64,000 nt of DNA, from NCBI RefSeq assembly GCF_000230895.2, contig NC_016604.1:3596001-3660000 (forward strand). The letters run 5' to 3'. Below are positions 18,178 through 26,094 of the stretch, piece by piece. Origin of the DNA: Mycolicibacterium rhodesiae NBB3 (lineage in GTDB: Bacteria > Actinomycetota > Actinomycetes > Mycobacteriales > Mycobacteriaceae). Below the pieces are notes generated by a model that did not search any database, was not told the origin of the DNA, and was given only the letters and a program-made list of their open reading frames with translations. Each line of letters opens with the position of its first letter. The stretch's first letter is position 1. The translations under genes and the position numbers were made by a program.

Positions 18178-19917
18178 TCATCCCCGCGGCACGCGCTCGA
18201 CGACCATGCCGAGCCGCTCCGGCACATGCATCCGGGCGAAGATCTGCGCGACGTCCGGCGGTGCGGAGGACCGCGTCAGTCGACTGACCACGATCATGGT
18301 CGCGAACGCCACGGGGACGGTGACTGCAGCGGGATAGCCGAGCACCACCGCGGGCCAACCGCCGAGCACATCGTCGTCGATGCCACCTGCCGTCGCGACT
18401 GTCACTGCGGTGCCGGAGAGCACGCCGCCGACGATCAGTCCGCACGCCGCGCCCCACGCGGTGAGCCCTCGCCACCAGATACCCAGCACGAGCAATGGGC
18501 ACAGCGTCGATGCGGCGACGGCGAACGCCAGTCCGACGCTGCGTGACAACTCCAACCCGCCGCTGGTGGCCAGCGACAGGGGGATCGGGATCAGGCCGCC
18601 CACCACGGCAGCCATCCGGAAGTCGCGGACCCGGCCGCGCAACACGTCGGTGGCCAACGCGCCCGCGACGCTGACCAGCAGGCCGGACGACGTGGCCAGG
18701 AACGCCGCGATCGCGCCGGCGGCGACGAGCGCCGCGAGTAGTTGCCCGGCCGCCCCGCCGATCGCGGTACCGGGCGCGAGAAGCACTGCGGCGTCGGTGT
18801 TTCCGGTGATCAGGACTCGCGGAACGTAGAGCCGCGAGAACACTCCCAGCAGCGTCGGGAACAGATAGAACAGCGACAGTAGGGCGATGACCGCCAGCGC
18901 CGTCCGCCGGGCCGCGCGGCCATCGGGATTGGTGTAGAAGCGCACCAGCACATGCGGTAAGCCCATGGTGCCCAAGAACGTGGCGACGATGATCGACAAC
19001 ACCTGATAGAGCGGGTGGCCACCGCCGAGACCGCGGCCGGACGCGATCCACTCGGCGCCACTGCTCGGAGTGCCCGCCACCACAGGCGTCGCCGCGCCCG
19101 CCGCAAGATTCAGTGTCGTGCCCGCATCGAGGGTGTGGTCGCCGGGCGAGGGAATGGTCTGCGCAACAACGGGTTTGCCATCGAGCATGCCCGTCACGGA
19201 GACGCCCGCCGGTTCCGCGACCCGCACCACCACATCGGTCTCGATGGCGACCGTGGTGTCCGCGGTGACCGTCGGGGGCAGGGGGCCGCCGAGGTCGCCG
19301 CGGTCGGTGACGAACAGACCCAGCAGAGCCAGCGCGGGAATTGCGATTGCGGTCAGCTTCAGCCAGTACTGGAACGCTTGGACGAACGTGATCGACCGCA
19401 TCCCGCCTGCCACCACATTCGAGATGACGATGAGGCCGACGACCAATGGCCCCACCCAAACAGGCAGACCGAGAAGGGCTTTCAGTGCCAACCCGGCACC
19501 CTGGTATTGGGGCACCAGGTAGTAGATGCACACCACCACGACGACGACCATCGCGACCTTGCGTAGCCGTGCAGACCCCAGCCGGAACTCGGCGAAGTCC
19601 GGAACCGTGTATGCGCCCGACCGGCGCAGCGGCGCGGCGACGAACAGCAGCAGGCCGAGGTAGCCGGCGGTGAAGCCGACGGGGTACCACAGCGCGTCGG
19701 CACCGTACTTGGCGATGAGCCCGGCCACACCGAGAAACGAGGCGGCCGAGAGGTACTCACCGGAGATCGCGGCGGCGTTCCACTGCGGTCCAACGGTTCG
19801 TGAGGCGACGAGGAAGTCGGACGTGGTGCGGGAGAAGCGAACTCCGTACACACCGATCGCGACGGTCGCGATCACCGCCACGAGCAGGGCGGCCGCCGTC
19901 AACGGTGAGCCGGTCAT
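18178..19917 (-). CDS. Second solute:sodium symporter (putative monocarboxylate transporter)
   Basis: 579 aa from ATG at 19917; the open frame extends upstream but that part is arginine-rich out-of-frame shadow. It has the SSS fold with FLVASRTVGPQWNAAAISGEYLSAASFLGVAG near residues 36-68 and about 13 membrane segments. It differs from the ActP-like copy by an extracytoplasmic insert of about 80 residues (roughly 238-320: LGGPLPPTVTADTTVAIETD and following), rich in Thr/Val/Pro and predicted beta. Its start overlaps the small membrane gene by 4 bp. The order kinase, regulator, small membrane protein, transporter suggests a substrate sensed by the LytS kinase. Confidence 0.82.
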   Translation of the reverse strand: MTGSPLTAAALLVAVIATVAIGVYGVRFSRTTSDFLVASRTVGPQWNAAAISGEYLSAASFLGVAGLIAKYGADALWYPVGFTAGYLGLLLFVAAPLRRSGAYTVPDFAEFRLGSARLRKVAMVVVVVVCIYYLVPQYQGAGLALKALLGLPVWVGPLVVGLIVISNVVAGGMRSITFVQAFQYWLKLTAIAIPALALLGLFVTDRGDLGGPLPPTVTADTTVAIETDVVVRVAEPAGVSVTGMLDGKPVVAQTIPSPGDHTLDAGTTLNLAAGAATPVVAGTPSSGAEWIASGRGLGGGHPLYQVLSIIVATFLGTMGLPHVLVRFYTNPDGRAARRTALAVIALLSLFYLFPTLLGVFSRLYVPRVLITGNTDAAVLLAPGTAIGGAAGQLLAALVAAGAIAAFLATSSGLLVSVAGALATDVLRGRVRDFRMAAVVGGLIPIPLSLATSGGLELSRSVGLAFAVAASTLCPLLVLGIWWRGLTAWGAACGLIVGGVLSGTAVTVATAGGIDDDVLGGWPAVVLGYPAAVTVPVAFATMIVVSRLTRSSAPPDVAQIFARMHVPERLGMVVERVPRG

Positions 19918-20288
19918 GGTTCGCTGTCGACGACGCCGACGAAGTCGCGCTCCGCCTGCTCGGCCAGTCGTACATAGAGTCGTCCGACACCGTAGAGCAG
20001 GGGATACGCCAGGACTCCGAGCACCAGCCAGTTGAGCCGGATACCGACGACGGTGATGGCGGCCAGATCCGGAAACGCGGTGTTGAGCAACGGGATCGCG
20101 ACGACGGTGCACACCACGACTGCGGCGAGCCGCAGCGCCAGACCCAACTGGGCACGCACAAGGCCACGGACCAGCGCGTCGCCGACCAGCGTCTGCTCCT
20201 GGACCTCGACCCTTGTCCTTACCATGCGGGCCCCGCGGCGGTGGGCCAGCACGACGCGTTGACGTTGAGGCCTTTCGTTGCTAGTCAT
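19914..20288 (-). CDS. Small membrane protein linked to the second symporter
   Basis: 124 aa with two or three hydrophobic segments (about residues 48-68 and 77-100), preceded by a basic N-terminal region (RPQRQRVVLAHRRGARMVRTR) and ending in an acidic cytoplasmic tail. It plays the same positional role as DUF485 does for ActP (small two-TM protein directly before an SSS gene, 4-bp overlap), but the sequence is not clearly DUF485. Its ATG overlaps the stop of the LytTR regulator gene by 8 bp, so kinase, regulator, this gene and transporter form one operon. Function inferred from context only. Confidence 0.7.
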   Translation of the reverse strand: MTSNERPQRQRVVLAHRRGARMVRTRVEVQEQTLVGDALVRGLVRAQLGLALRLAAVVVCTVVAIPLLNTAFPDLAAITVVGIRLNWLVLGVLAYPLLYGVGRLYVRLAEQAERDFVGVVDSEP

Positions 20289-21042
20289 CGGGTTTCAGGT
20301 TTCGCATCGGATCGCGAACCACGCGGTCGCGCAGTTCCCGCGCCTGCCGCCGGCTCACCGGCAGTTCGACCGGGGGTGACGCGCCGTTGGCGCGCAGCCG
20401 CACGAGGACCCCGCCGTCGTGGGTCCGAAGGCCGGTGACCAATCGCAACGCCACCAGATAGGACCGGTGTATCCGCTGGAAACCTTTGTCGCGCCAACGG
20501 CTTTCGAGAGTGCTCAACGGGATGCGCACGAGGTGAGAACCGGATGTGGAGTGCAGCCGTGCGTAGTCGCCCTCGGCCTCCACCCAACCGATGGTGTCTC
20601 GCGGCACCAGGTGGGTCACACCGCCGAGTTCGGCGGGAATCACGTCGTCGTCGGTGTCATCGGAGTCGGCGGACGTCGAGGCCGACACCCGGCGTATCGC
20701 CTCGTCCAGACGGTCTTGGCGGATAGGCTTGAGTAGATAGTCCAAGGCGCCGACGTCGAAGGCCGCGACGGCCTTGTCGTCATGCGCCGTCACGAACACG
20801 ATGGCGGGGCGGTGCGAGAAGTTGGCGAGCACCCCCGCCAACTCGATGCCGGACAACCCGGGCATGTTGATGTCGAGAAAGATCGCGTCGATGTGTCGTT
20901 GGTTGAGTTCGCGCAGTGCCGAGGTTGCGTCGCCTGCGCGCAGCACCGCGCCGATATCTGCATGTTTCTCGAGGAGGTAGGCCAACTCGTCGAGCGCGGG
21001 CGCCTCATCGTCGACAGCGAGCACCGTCAAGCCTTTACTCAT
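20281..21042 (-). CDS. LytTR-family response regulator
   Basis: 253 aa. Receiver domain at about residues 6-120 with acidic pair Asp11/Asp12, phospho-acceptor Asp57 (AIFLDINMPG) and Lys near 106 (YLLKP). A LytTR DNA-binding domain covers roughly 145-245 (VPRDTIGWVEAEGDYARLHS, then RIHRSYLVALRLVTGLR). It is the partner of the LytS-like kinase encoded just upstream, with 4-bp overlap. LytTR/LytS pairs such as BtsSR and YpdAB of E. coli sense pyruvate and control a transporter gene; the transporter downstream here suggests an analogous circuit. Confidence 0.9.
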   Translation of the reverse strand: MSKGLTVLAVDDEAPALDELAYLLEKHADIGAVLRAGDATSALRELNQRHIDAIFLDINMPGLSGIELAGVLANFSHRPAIVFVTAHDDKAVAAFDVGALDYLLKPIRQDRLDEAIRRVSASTSADSDDTDDDVIPAELGGVTHLVPRDTIGWVEAEGDYARLHSTSGSHLVRIPLSTLESRWRDKGFQRIHRSYLVALRLVTGLRTHDGGVLVRLRANGASPPVELPVSRRQARELRDRVVRDPMRNLKPDD

Positions 21043-22220
21043 GCGCGCACGCCCGCGCGGAACTTGGGTACTCGCATCACGACCTTTGTGCCTGCGCCGA
21101 TTGCCGTTTCGACCACCAGACCGTAATCGTTGCCGAACGCCGCGCGCAGCCGATGGTCGACATTGGTCAGCCCGACATGCGCGGAGTCCTTGCTGTCGGC
21201 CAAGGCGTCGCCGACTCCGCTGCGCAGGACGTCGGGATCCATTCCGACGCCGTCGTCCTCGACGGTGATGACGCAGTCCGAGCCCTCGTTGCGGGCGATG
21301 ATCTCGATCTCCCCGGCGCTCTGCCCAGCGAAGCCGTGCCGGACCGCATTCTCGACGAGAGGCTGCAGTGCGAGGAAGGGTACGACGACGCTGAGCACCT
21401 CCGGGGCGACCTGAAGTCGGACCGACAAGGCGTCACCGAACCGTGCGCGCTCCAGCGTGAGGTAGCGGTCGATGTTGCGCAGCTCCTCGGCCAGCGTCGT
21501 GTACTGCCCCGCGGCGCGGAACGAATAGCGGGTGAAGTCGGCGAATTCGAGGATGAGCTCGCGGGCGCGGTCGGGATCGGTGCGCACGAACGAGGCGATC
21601 GTGTTGAGCGCGTTGTAAATGAAGTGCGGACTGATCTGGGCCCGCAGCGCCAGTACTTCGGCCCGGTCCAGGCGCGCCCGCGACGCGTCGAGTTCCGCGA
21701 GCTCGATCTGGCTGGCGGCGTAGCGGGCCACCTCGCCGACGGCCCCGAGCAATCCAGGTCCGGGCGAGCGGGTGGTCACCACAACGAGAACGCCGAGTGC
21801 GTCGCCGGCCTCGGCGAGCAGCGGCTGTGCCACGACCGTCGCGCTGCCGGCGTGCGAGAGCACCCGTCGCTCCCCGGTGATCGACTCGTGTGCGGCGCGT
21901 TCGCACGCGTCGACCACGGCTGCCGTCCACAGCACGTCGTCGGGCGGGTTCCAGGCCAGCAGCCGGGCGTCGCCGTCGAAGACCGCCACGCCTTCGGTGC
22001 CGGTCAACCCGCGCAGGAAGGGGGCCGCGGTGCCCGCGGATTCGGTGTCCAGACCCCGGCGCAGCGCGCGCGCTGCCAACGAGGCGGTGTAGAGCGCGGC
22101 ATGGACGCCGCGTTCGGTGGGCGTGGCCACCACGCGTCGGGTACGCACCGTGATGACCGCGGCCGCCACGGCGCCCAGGGTCAGCACCGCCGCCATGATT
22201 ATCGCCAGCTCGCCGGACAT
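21039..22220 (-). CDS. LytS-like sensor histidine kinase with GAF domain
   Basis: 393 aa. One N-terminal membrane segment (residues 5-25), then a GAF-like sensory region (about 37-175), then a His_kinase/HATPase domain. The phospho-acceptor is His199 in QISPHFIYNALNTIASF, the LytS/YehU-type H-box. The N-box is LVENAVRHGF and the G-box DDGVGMD. Only one membrane segment is present, instead of the 5TM-LYT sensor of LytS or BtsS, so the signal is probably read in the cytosol by the GAF domain. First gene of the four-gene operon ending with the symporter. Confidence 0.88.
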   Translation of the reverse strand: MSGELAIIMAAVLTLGAVAAAVITVRTRRVVATPTERGVHAALYTASLAARALRRGLDTESAGTAAPFLRGLTGTEGVAVFDGDARLLAWNPPDDVLWTAAVVDACERAAHESITGERRVLSHAGSATVVAQPLLAEAGDALGVLVVVTTRSPGPGLLGAVGEVARYAASQIELAELDASRARLDRAEVLALRAQISPHFIYNALNTIASFVRTDPDRARELILEFADFTRYSFRAAGQYTTLAEELRNIDRYLTLERARFGDALSVRLQVAPEVLSVVVPFLALQPLVENAVRHGFAGQSAGEIEIIARNEGSDCVITVEDDGVGMDPDVLRSGVGDALADSKDSAHVGLTNVDHRLRAAFGNDYGLVVETAIGAGTKVVMRVPKFRAGVRA

Positions 22221-22258
22221 CTCACCTCACCAGATCGAGGTCAATTTAAACTGGCCCT

Positions 22259-22837
22259 GTGGCGAAACTGCAGCTGGTTCAAGATCCCGCGGCCGATGCA
22301 CTGCTGGAATCCAATCCATTCGCGCTCCTGACGGGCATGACCCTGGACCAGCAGTATCCGATGGAGCACGCGTTTGCGGGCCCGAAGAAGATCGCGGATC
22401 GCATCGGTGGCTTCGATGTCCGGGAGATCGCCGACTACGACCCCGACGAGTTCGCCGCGCTGTGTTCGAAAACCCCTGCGATACATCGGTTTCCGGGGTC
22501 GATGGCCAAGAAGATCCAGGCCATCGCGCAGCTGATCGTCGACCGCTACGACGGCAATACGGCCGGGCTGTGGACCTCGGGCGATCCGGACGGGGCCGAG
22601 GTGCTTCGTCGCATCAAGGCGCTGCCCGGGTTCGGCGAGCAGAAGGCGAAGATCTTTCTCGCCCTTCTCGGCAAGCAGTACGGCGTGACACCCGATGGAT
22701 GGCGCAAGGCGGCGGGTGACTACGGCAAGGCCGGTTCGTACATGTCGGTGGCCGACGTGGTCGATCCAGGCTCGTTGGAGAAGGTCCGCTCGTACAAGAA
22801 GAAGGCGAAGGCGGCCGCGAAGGCCGACAAGGCCTAG
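22259..22837 (+). CDS. HhH-GPD-type DNA repair-like protein (Rv1156-like)
   Basis: 192 aa from GTG. The protein has the fold pattern of HhH-GPD base-excision glycosylases: FALLTGMTLDQQYPMEHAF near the N-terminus, KIQAIAQLI in the middle and a helix-hairpin-helix LKALPGFGEQKAKIF-like segment at about 119-133. The usual catalytic Lys/Asp are not obvious and there is no iron-sulfur Cys cluster. The C-terminus is Lys/Ala-rich, suggesting DNA contact. It corresponds by position to Rv1156. TAAACT at 22247-22252 followed by 6 bases and the GTG predicts a leaderless transcript. It overlaps the convergent resolvase gene by 4 bp. Confidence 0.82.
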   Translation: MAKLQLVQDPAADALLESNPFALLTGMTLDQQYPMEHAFAGPKKIADRIGGFDVREIADYDPDEFAALCSKTPAIHRFPGSMAKKIQAIAQLIVDRYDGNTAGLWTSGDPDGAEVLRRIKALPGFGEQKAKIFLALLGKQYGVTPDGWRKAAGDYGKAGSYMSVADVVDPGSLEKVRSYKKKAKAAAKADKA

Positions 22838-23220
22838 CGCGGTCGGCGCTCGGGCGCCAAGTCGAGCTGGGCCAACGCGCGTAGCACTCCGGCGACGACG
22901 CGGCCGGTCGTCGTTCCGGTGTCCAGTCCCTCGCGCAGTACCCGCAGTCGCAGTCCGCGATCGGTGAGGTCGGCGATGGTCCGGGTCACCTCGGTGGTCG
23001 AGCGGCCGAGCCGGTCGAGCGCGACGACCACCACCGTGTCGCCGGCGCGCGCGTAGCTCAGCATCGCGTGCAGACCGGCCCGGGCCCGGTCGGCGGACTC
23101 ACTCAACCTGTCGGTGAACACCCGCCGTGCGTCGACGCCCTCGGCGCTCAGCGCCGCGAGCTGTCCTTCAAGGTTCTGGCCGACGGTGCTCGCCGTCGCG
23201 TAACCCAACATGCAGGTCAT
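22834..23220 (-). CDS. Serine recombinase catalytic domain without DNA-binding domain
   Basis: 128 aa. The resolvase N-terminal domain is recognisable: LGYATASTVGQNLEGQLAAL (catalytic Ser in the AST motif; residue before it Ala, where resolvases usually have Val), VVVVALDRLGRSTTEVTRTI (the LDRLGRS motif), and a long E-helix ending in LAQLDL. It stops where resolvases would continue into a C-terminal helix-turn-helix, and no HTH is encoded downstream. It may be a domesticated or degenerate remnant. No transposase, inverted terminal repeats or res site was seen nearby. Start at ATG 23220 or 23211. Confidence 0.8.
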   Translation of the reverse strand: MTCMLGYATASTVGQNLEGQLAALSAEGVDARRVFTDRLSESADRARAGLHAMLSYARAGDTVVVVALDRLGRSTTEVTRTIADLTDRGLRLRVLREGLDTGTTTGRVVAGVLRALAQLDLAPERRPR

Positions 23221-23329
23221 GTATTGAAGGTCCCACGACTGTCGCTACCGGGGAAGAGTCAAACCCCCATCGAGTCTGGCTAACAGCCGATCTGTTACCG
23301 AACGTCCACCTACCGGCCCAAACCGTGCG

Positions 23330-23989
23330 TCAGGCTCGAAACGGCTCACCATCGAAGCGTTCGCGCGTGGCGATCTCGGCGACCGGCTTACGCGTGAGCT
23401 TGCTGACCTGTTTCTTCGGCTTGCCGATCGGGAGCAGCGCAGCGATCGCATAGTCCTCAGGAATGCCGAGCAGCTCTTTGACGCGGGGTTCTTCGGCGAC
23501 GGTCACCGTCGCCAGCACGCCGCCGTAGCCCTCGTTGCGCGCGGCCAGCAGGATGTTCCACACGAACGGATACACCGACGCGCCCGCAATGAGCCCGATT
23601 CGGTCGAGGTATTGGTCGAACGCGGCGCATACGTTGAGGTCCACGCAGACCACCAGGACGACGGCCGAGTAGACGAACGGGAGGTAGGGACCGGCCTCGG
23701 TCGCGGCGACTTCCTCGGGGGTGACTTTCATGGGCTTGGTCGGGTTCCACGGGAATTCGCCGTTGCGGACCTGTGCCGTATAGCGGCGTGCCCCGGTCAC
23801 GCTGAGGTCGGCGAGCACATCACGGGTCTGCGCGTCGCGGACCACGATCACATGAGTGCCCTGGCGGTTACCCCCGGTGGGTGCGAAGCGCGCGTTGTCG
23901 AGGATGCGTTCGAGCACATCGTCGGGCAGGGGATCGCTGGTGAATCGGCGGACTGCGCCCGTCGTGCGCATGACGTCAGAAAGCTCCAT
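23330..23989 (-). CDS. Nitroreductase-family flavoprotein
   Basis: 219 aa from ATG at 23989 (MELSDVMRTTGAVRRF); ATGs at 23998 and 24001 are alternatives, and the frame remains open to 24106. It is an FMN-dependent nitroreductase fold: VRRFTSDPLPDDVLERILDNARFAPTGGNRQGTH contains the FMN-binding segment, and NEGYGGVLATVTVAEEPRVKELLGIPEDYAIAALLPIGKPKK is the typical second motif. It probably reduces nitro or quinone compounds with NAD(P)H; F420 use is not excluded. It is divergent from the DUF1059 gene with about 33 bp between starts. Confidence 0.85.
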   Translation of the reverse strand: MELSDVMRTTGAVRRFTSDPLPDDVLERILDNARFAPTGGNRQGTHVIVVRDAQTRDVLADLSVTGARRYTAQVRNGEFPWNPTKPMKVTPEEVAATEAGPYLPFVYSAVVLVVCVDLNVCAAFDQYLDRIGLIAGASVYPFVWNILLAARNEGYGGVLATVTVAEEPRVKELLGIPEDYAIAALLPIGKPKKQVSKLTRKPVAEIATRERFDGEPFRA

Positions 23990-24022
23990 GCCTGACATCA
24001 TCGGCTGTGGGAAGCTGAACGC

Positions 24023-24169
24023 ATGAAGACACACCTGAATTGCCCCTGTGGCGAGGCGATCACCGGTGAGGACGAGGACGATCTCGTCGAGAAGGCCCAG
24101 GCTCACCTGTCAGAGGTGCATCCCGGCCGCGACTACGACCGGGACGCCATCCTCTTCATGGCTTACTGA
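24023..24169 (+). CDS. DUF1059 small Cys-containing protein (48 aa)
   Basis: 48 aa: MKTHLNCPCGEAITGEDEDD followed by LVEKAQAHLSEVHPGRDYDR and a hydrophobic end. The N-terminal Cys-Pro-Cys-Gly and the HLxExHP motif define DUF1059, a family of small actinobacterial and archaeal proteins that could bind zinc through Cys7, Cys9 and the two histidines. No function is known. It is preceded by a divergent nitroreductase and followed by a strong 50-bp inverted repeat. There is no recognisable ribosome binding site. Confidence 0.8.
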   Translation: MKTHLNCPCGEAITGEDEDDLVEKAQAHLSEVHPGRDYDRDAILFMAY

Positions 24170-24181
24170 GCCGCCGCCGAA

Positions 24182-24231
24182 CGCACGGTTGTTGTACGCG
24201 AACCCCGAGTGGGGCCGTCAACAACCGTGCG
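24182..24231. terminator. Inverted repeat with 13-bp perfect arms between convergent genes
   Basis: CGCACGGTTGTTG (24182-24194) pairs perfectly with CAACAACCGTGCG (24219-24231). The 24-base loop can form an inner CCCC/GGGG hairpin. It lies between the DUF1059 stop (24169) and the convergent Ala/Pro-rich gene stop (24247), so it most likely terminates transcription from both sides. No T-run is present, as is common for mycobacterial terminators. Confidence 0.6.
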
Positions 24232-24246
24232 GTCGCGTCGTGTTGG

Positions 24247-25251
24247 TTACGGAACGACCGTCGATCCGATGGTCGGCATGAATTGGCACTGCTTCTCGGT
24301 CGTGGTGACCTGGCCGAAGATCGTCGAGATGATGCTGCCCGACCCGGTGTCGGCGATCGCTGTCAGCGTGGTGGGCCCCTGCGGGTTGATGTCTGACCGG
24401 GGTACGAGCGTGGCCCCACCGGACTTGCCGGTCGTCAGGTTCACCCACGTCACATTCAGCGGCAGCTTCTGCTCTGCGGCGGGTCCCGGGGTGCCGATCG
24501 CGGTGAACACATAGGCGGTCTGGCCCGGGCCGGGGCCCGGCGTCGGGATCTTGGCCGGGCCGGCCACCGAAATCGCGGTGGCTAGCACGTTTCCGCCGTC
24601 CTTCAGGCAACCGTTGCTGATCGACGGATACAGGAAGTCCTGCGTCGTCGGCGCGTCCGGACCGAATTCGGGACCGCTGGGTGCGGCCGCCGGTGCGGCG
24701 GCAGCGGGATCCGGGCCGGGCGCCGGTGCGGGAACCGGAACCGCTACCTCTGGGGCGGGAGCGGGAGCAGGCGCCGCGGCTTCCGGCGCGGGCGCCGGAG
24801 CGGCCGCAGGCGCAGGAGCAGGAAGTGCCGCAGCCTCGGGTGCCGGCACGGCCTCCTCTACGGGGCCGACCGCGTGCGCGGGGTTGATGCCGGCGGGCAG
24901 GTGCGCTTCAGCGCCGGGTACCGCACCAGGAGCCGGAGTGTGCGCGACGAACTGGTTGACCGCGCTCGCGACATTCCGCGAATCGGCCGGGGCCGTCGCG
25001 TCTCCCGCGAACACCGCCGCGGCCGCCATGAGCGTCGAGGCCGCGTTGGTTGGATCAGCGGCGGCCTGCTGAATGATCGGCCCGAGACTCTGCACCGCCG
25101 GCAGTCCCGGCGCCTGCAGCCCGTTGATGGGCGGTGTCGACGGGGCCGGTGGCGCCGGCTCCGCGTTGGCGACACCGGTCACGCCGACGAGCAGCGTGAC
25201 CGATGCGCCGATTGCAACAGCGGTTTTGGCGAACAACGTCGGAGTGGACAT
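24247..25251 (-). CDS. Ala/Pro-rich exported protein (Rv1157c-like)
   Basis: 334 aa from ATG with AGGGAG upstream. A signal peptide is clear (residues 1-30, hydrophobic core VAIGASVTLLVGVTG, cleavage after VANA). The mature part has a helical N-terminal region, a low-complexity Ala/Pro repeat segment (about 130-205, many PAPAPEAAA units), and a folded C-terminal region of about 125 residues with two Cys (NGCLKDGG and EKQCQFM) that could form a disulfide. Rv1157c has the same position and composition. The Pro/Ala stretch probably spans the cell wall, which is inference. Function unknown. Confidence 0.85.
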   Translation of the reverse strand: MSTPTLFAKTAVAIGASVTLLVGVTGVANAEPAPPAPSTPPINGLQAPGLPAVQSLGPIIQQAAADPTNAASTLMAAAAVFAGDATAPADSRNVASAVNQFVAHTPAPGAVPGAEAHLPAGINPAHAVGPVEEAVPAPEAAALPAPAPAAAPAPAPEAAAPAPAPAPEVAVPVPAPAPGPDPAAAAPAAAPSGPEFGPDAPTTQDFLYPSISNGCLKDGGNVLATAISVAGPAKIPTPGPGPGQTAYVFTAIGTPGPAAEQKLPLNVTWVNLTTGKSGGATLVPRSDINPQGPTTLTAIADTGSGSIISTIFGQVTTTEKQCQFMPTIGSTVVP

Positions 25252-25305
25252 GACTCCCTCAAAGAGTGGTTGTTGTGGTCTTCTCGGTCGATGTCGCCGC
25301 CGCCG

Positions 25306-25881
25306 TCAGGGCAGCGCCGAAAGAGGAAGCATCAGCGGTGCGGCACCGGCAGCGGGCAGTGCTGCTGCGGGGGCAGCTGCTGCGGGAGCCACCAGCGCGG
25401 GCGCGGCCGCCGCCGCGGGTGCGGCCGCCGGTGCCGCCGCCGACGCCGCGGGCAGCAGTCCGGCCAACGGAGTCCCGGCGGGCAGCAGCGAGGCGAGACC
25501 GCTGAGCGGCGCCGCGGCCTGGGTCAGCAGGTTGGCCGGGTTGGCCGCAGGTGCAGCCGCGGCGGCGACCGGCGCGGTGGCAGCCGGCAACGCCGGGGCT
25601 TGCGGCAACGTGACCGATGCGGTCGCGGTCTGCGGAGGGGCCGCGGGTGTCGCGGCAGGCGCAGCCGCGGTGTTCATCATCGACGTGAAGCCCTGCACGA
25701 GCTGTGACGCCATGGCCGGATTGGACGCGAGCTGCTGGATGAACGGCAGACCCGGGACGCCGGGGCTGGGGGCAGGCGCTGCCGGTTGGGCAGCGGCGGT
25801 ACCGCTCAGTGCCACCGCGGCCGTGACGGCTCCCGCGGCGGCAATCATCGTGGTTGCGAACAATTTTCCGGTGCTAGGCAT
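25306..25881 (-). CDS. Ala-rich exported protein (Rv1158c-like)
   Basis: 191 aa. Signal peptide at residues 1-31 (TMIAAAGAVTAAVALSGTAAAQP). The mature protein begins with PAAPAPSPGVPGLPFIQQLASNPAMASQLVQGFTSMM, which resembles the start of the adjacent Ala/Pro-rich protein (GLQAPGLPAVQSLGPIIQQAAADP), and then becomes almost entirely Ala/Pro to the C-terminus. The two genes lie on the same strand 54 bp apart and look like an old duplication, with this copy lacking the folded Cys-containing C-terminal part. It corresponds by position to Rv1158c. Secreted or wall-associated; function unknown. Confidence 0.83.
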   Translation of the reverse strand: MPSTGKLFATTMIAAAGAVTAAVALSGTAAAQPAAPAPSPGVPGLPFIQQLASNPAMASQLVQGFTSMMNTAAAPAATPAAPPQTATASVTLPQAPALPAATAPVAAAAAPAANPANLLTQAAAPLSGLASLLPAGTPLAGLLPAASAAAPAAAPAAAAAPALVAPAAAAPAAALPAAGAAPLMLPLSALP

Positions 25882-26094
25882 GGTGCTCCATTCAGGTTGA
25901 TCGGCTCGCCTTCGCCCGAAGCTACGGAGTTACTGGTGTTACTCAAGTGACACGTGTGGCATTTATGCAACCGTTACGGATGTGAAGGGAAACGGTGATC
26001 GGTCGATAGAGTCGTACGGATAGACACGCCGACAGCTGCTCCGACCGCGGCGCGAACGCCTGCCCGACTGGCCGCCGCCGCGCCGATCCTGCTG

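Noticed and set aside
18071-19690. 539-codon open frame on the minus strand overlapping the second symporter
   Set aside because: It is an out-of-frame, Arg-rich shadow of the symporter gene; the symporter frame has clear SSS motifs and coupled start.
22834-23220. Complete transposon around the resolvase-like gene
   Set aside because: No transposase, terminal inverted repeats or res-like site was seen within several kilobases.
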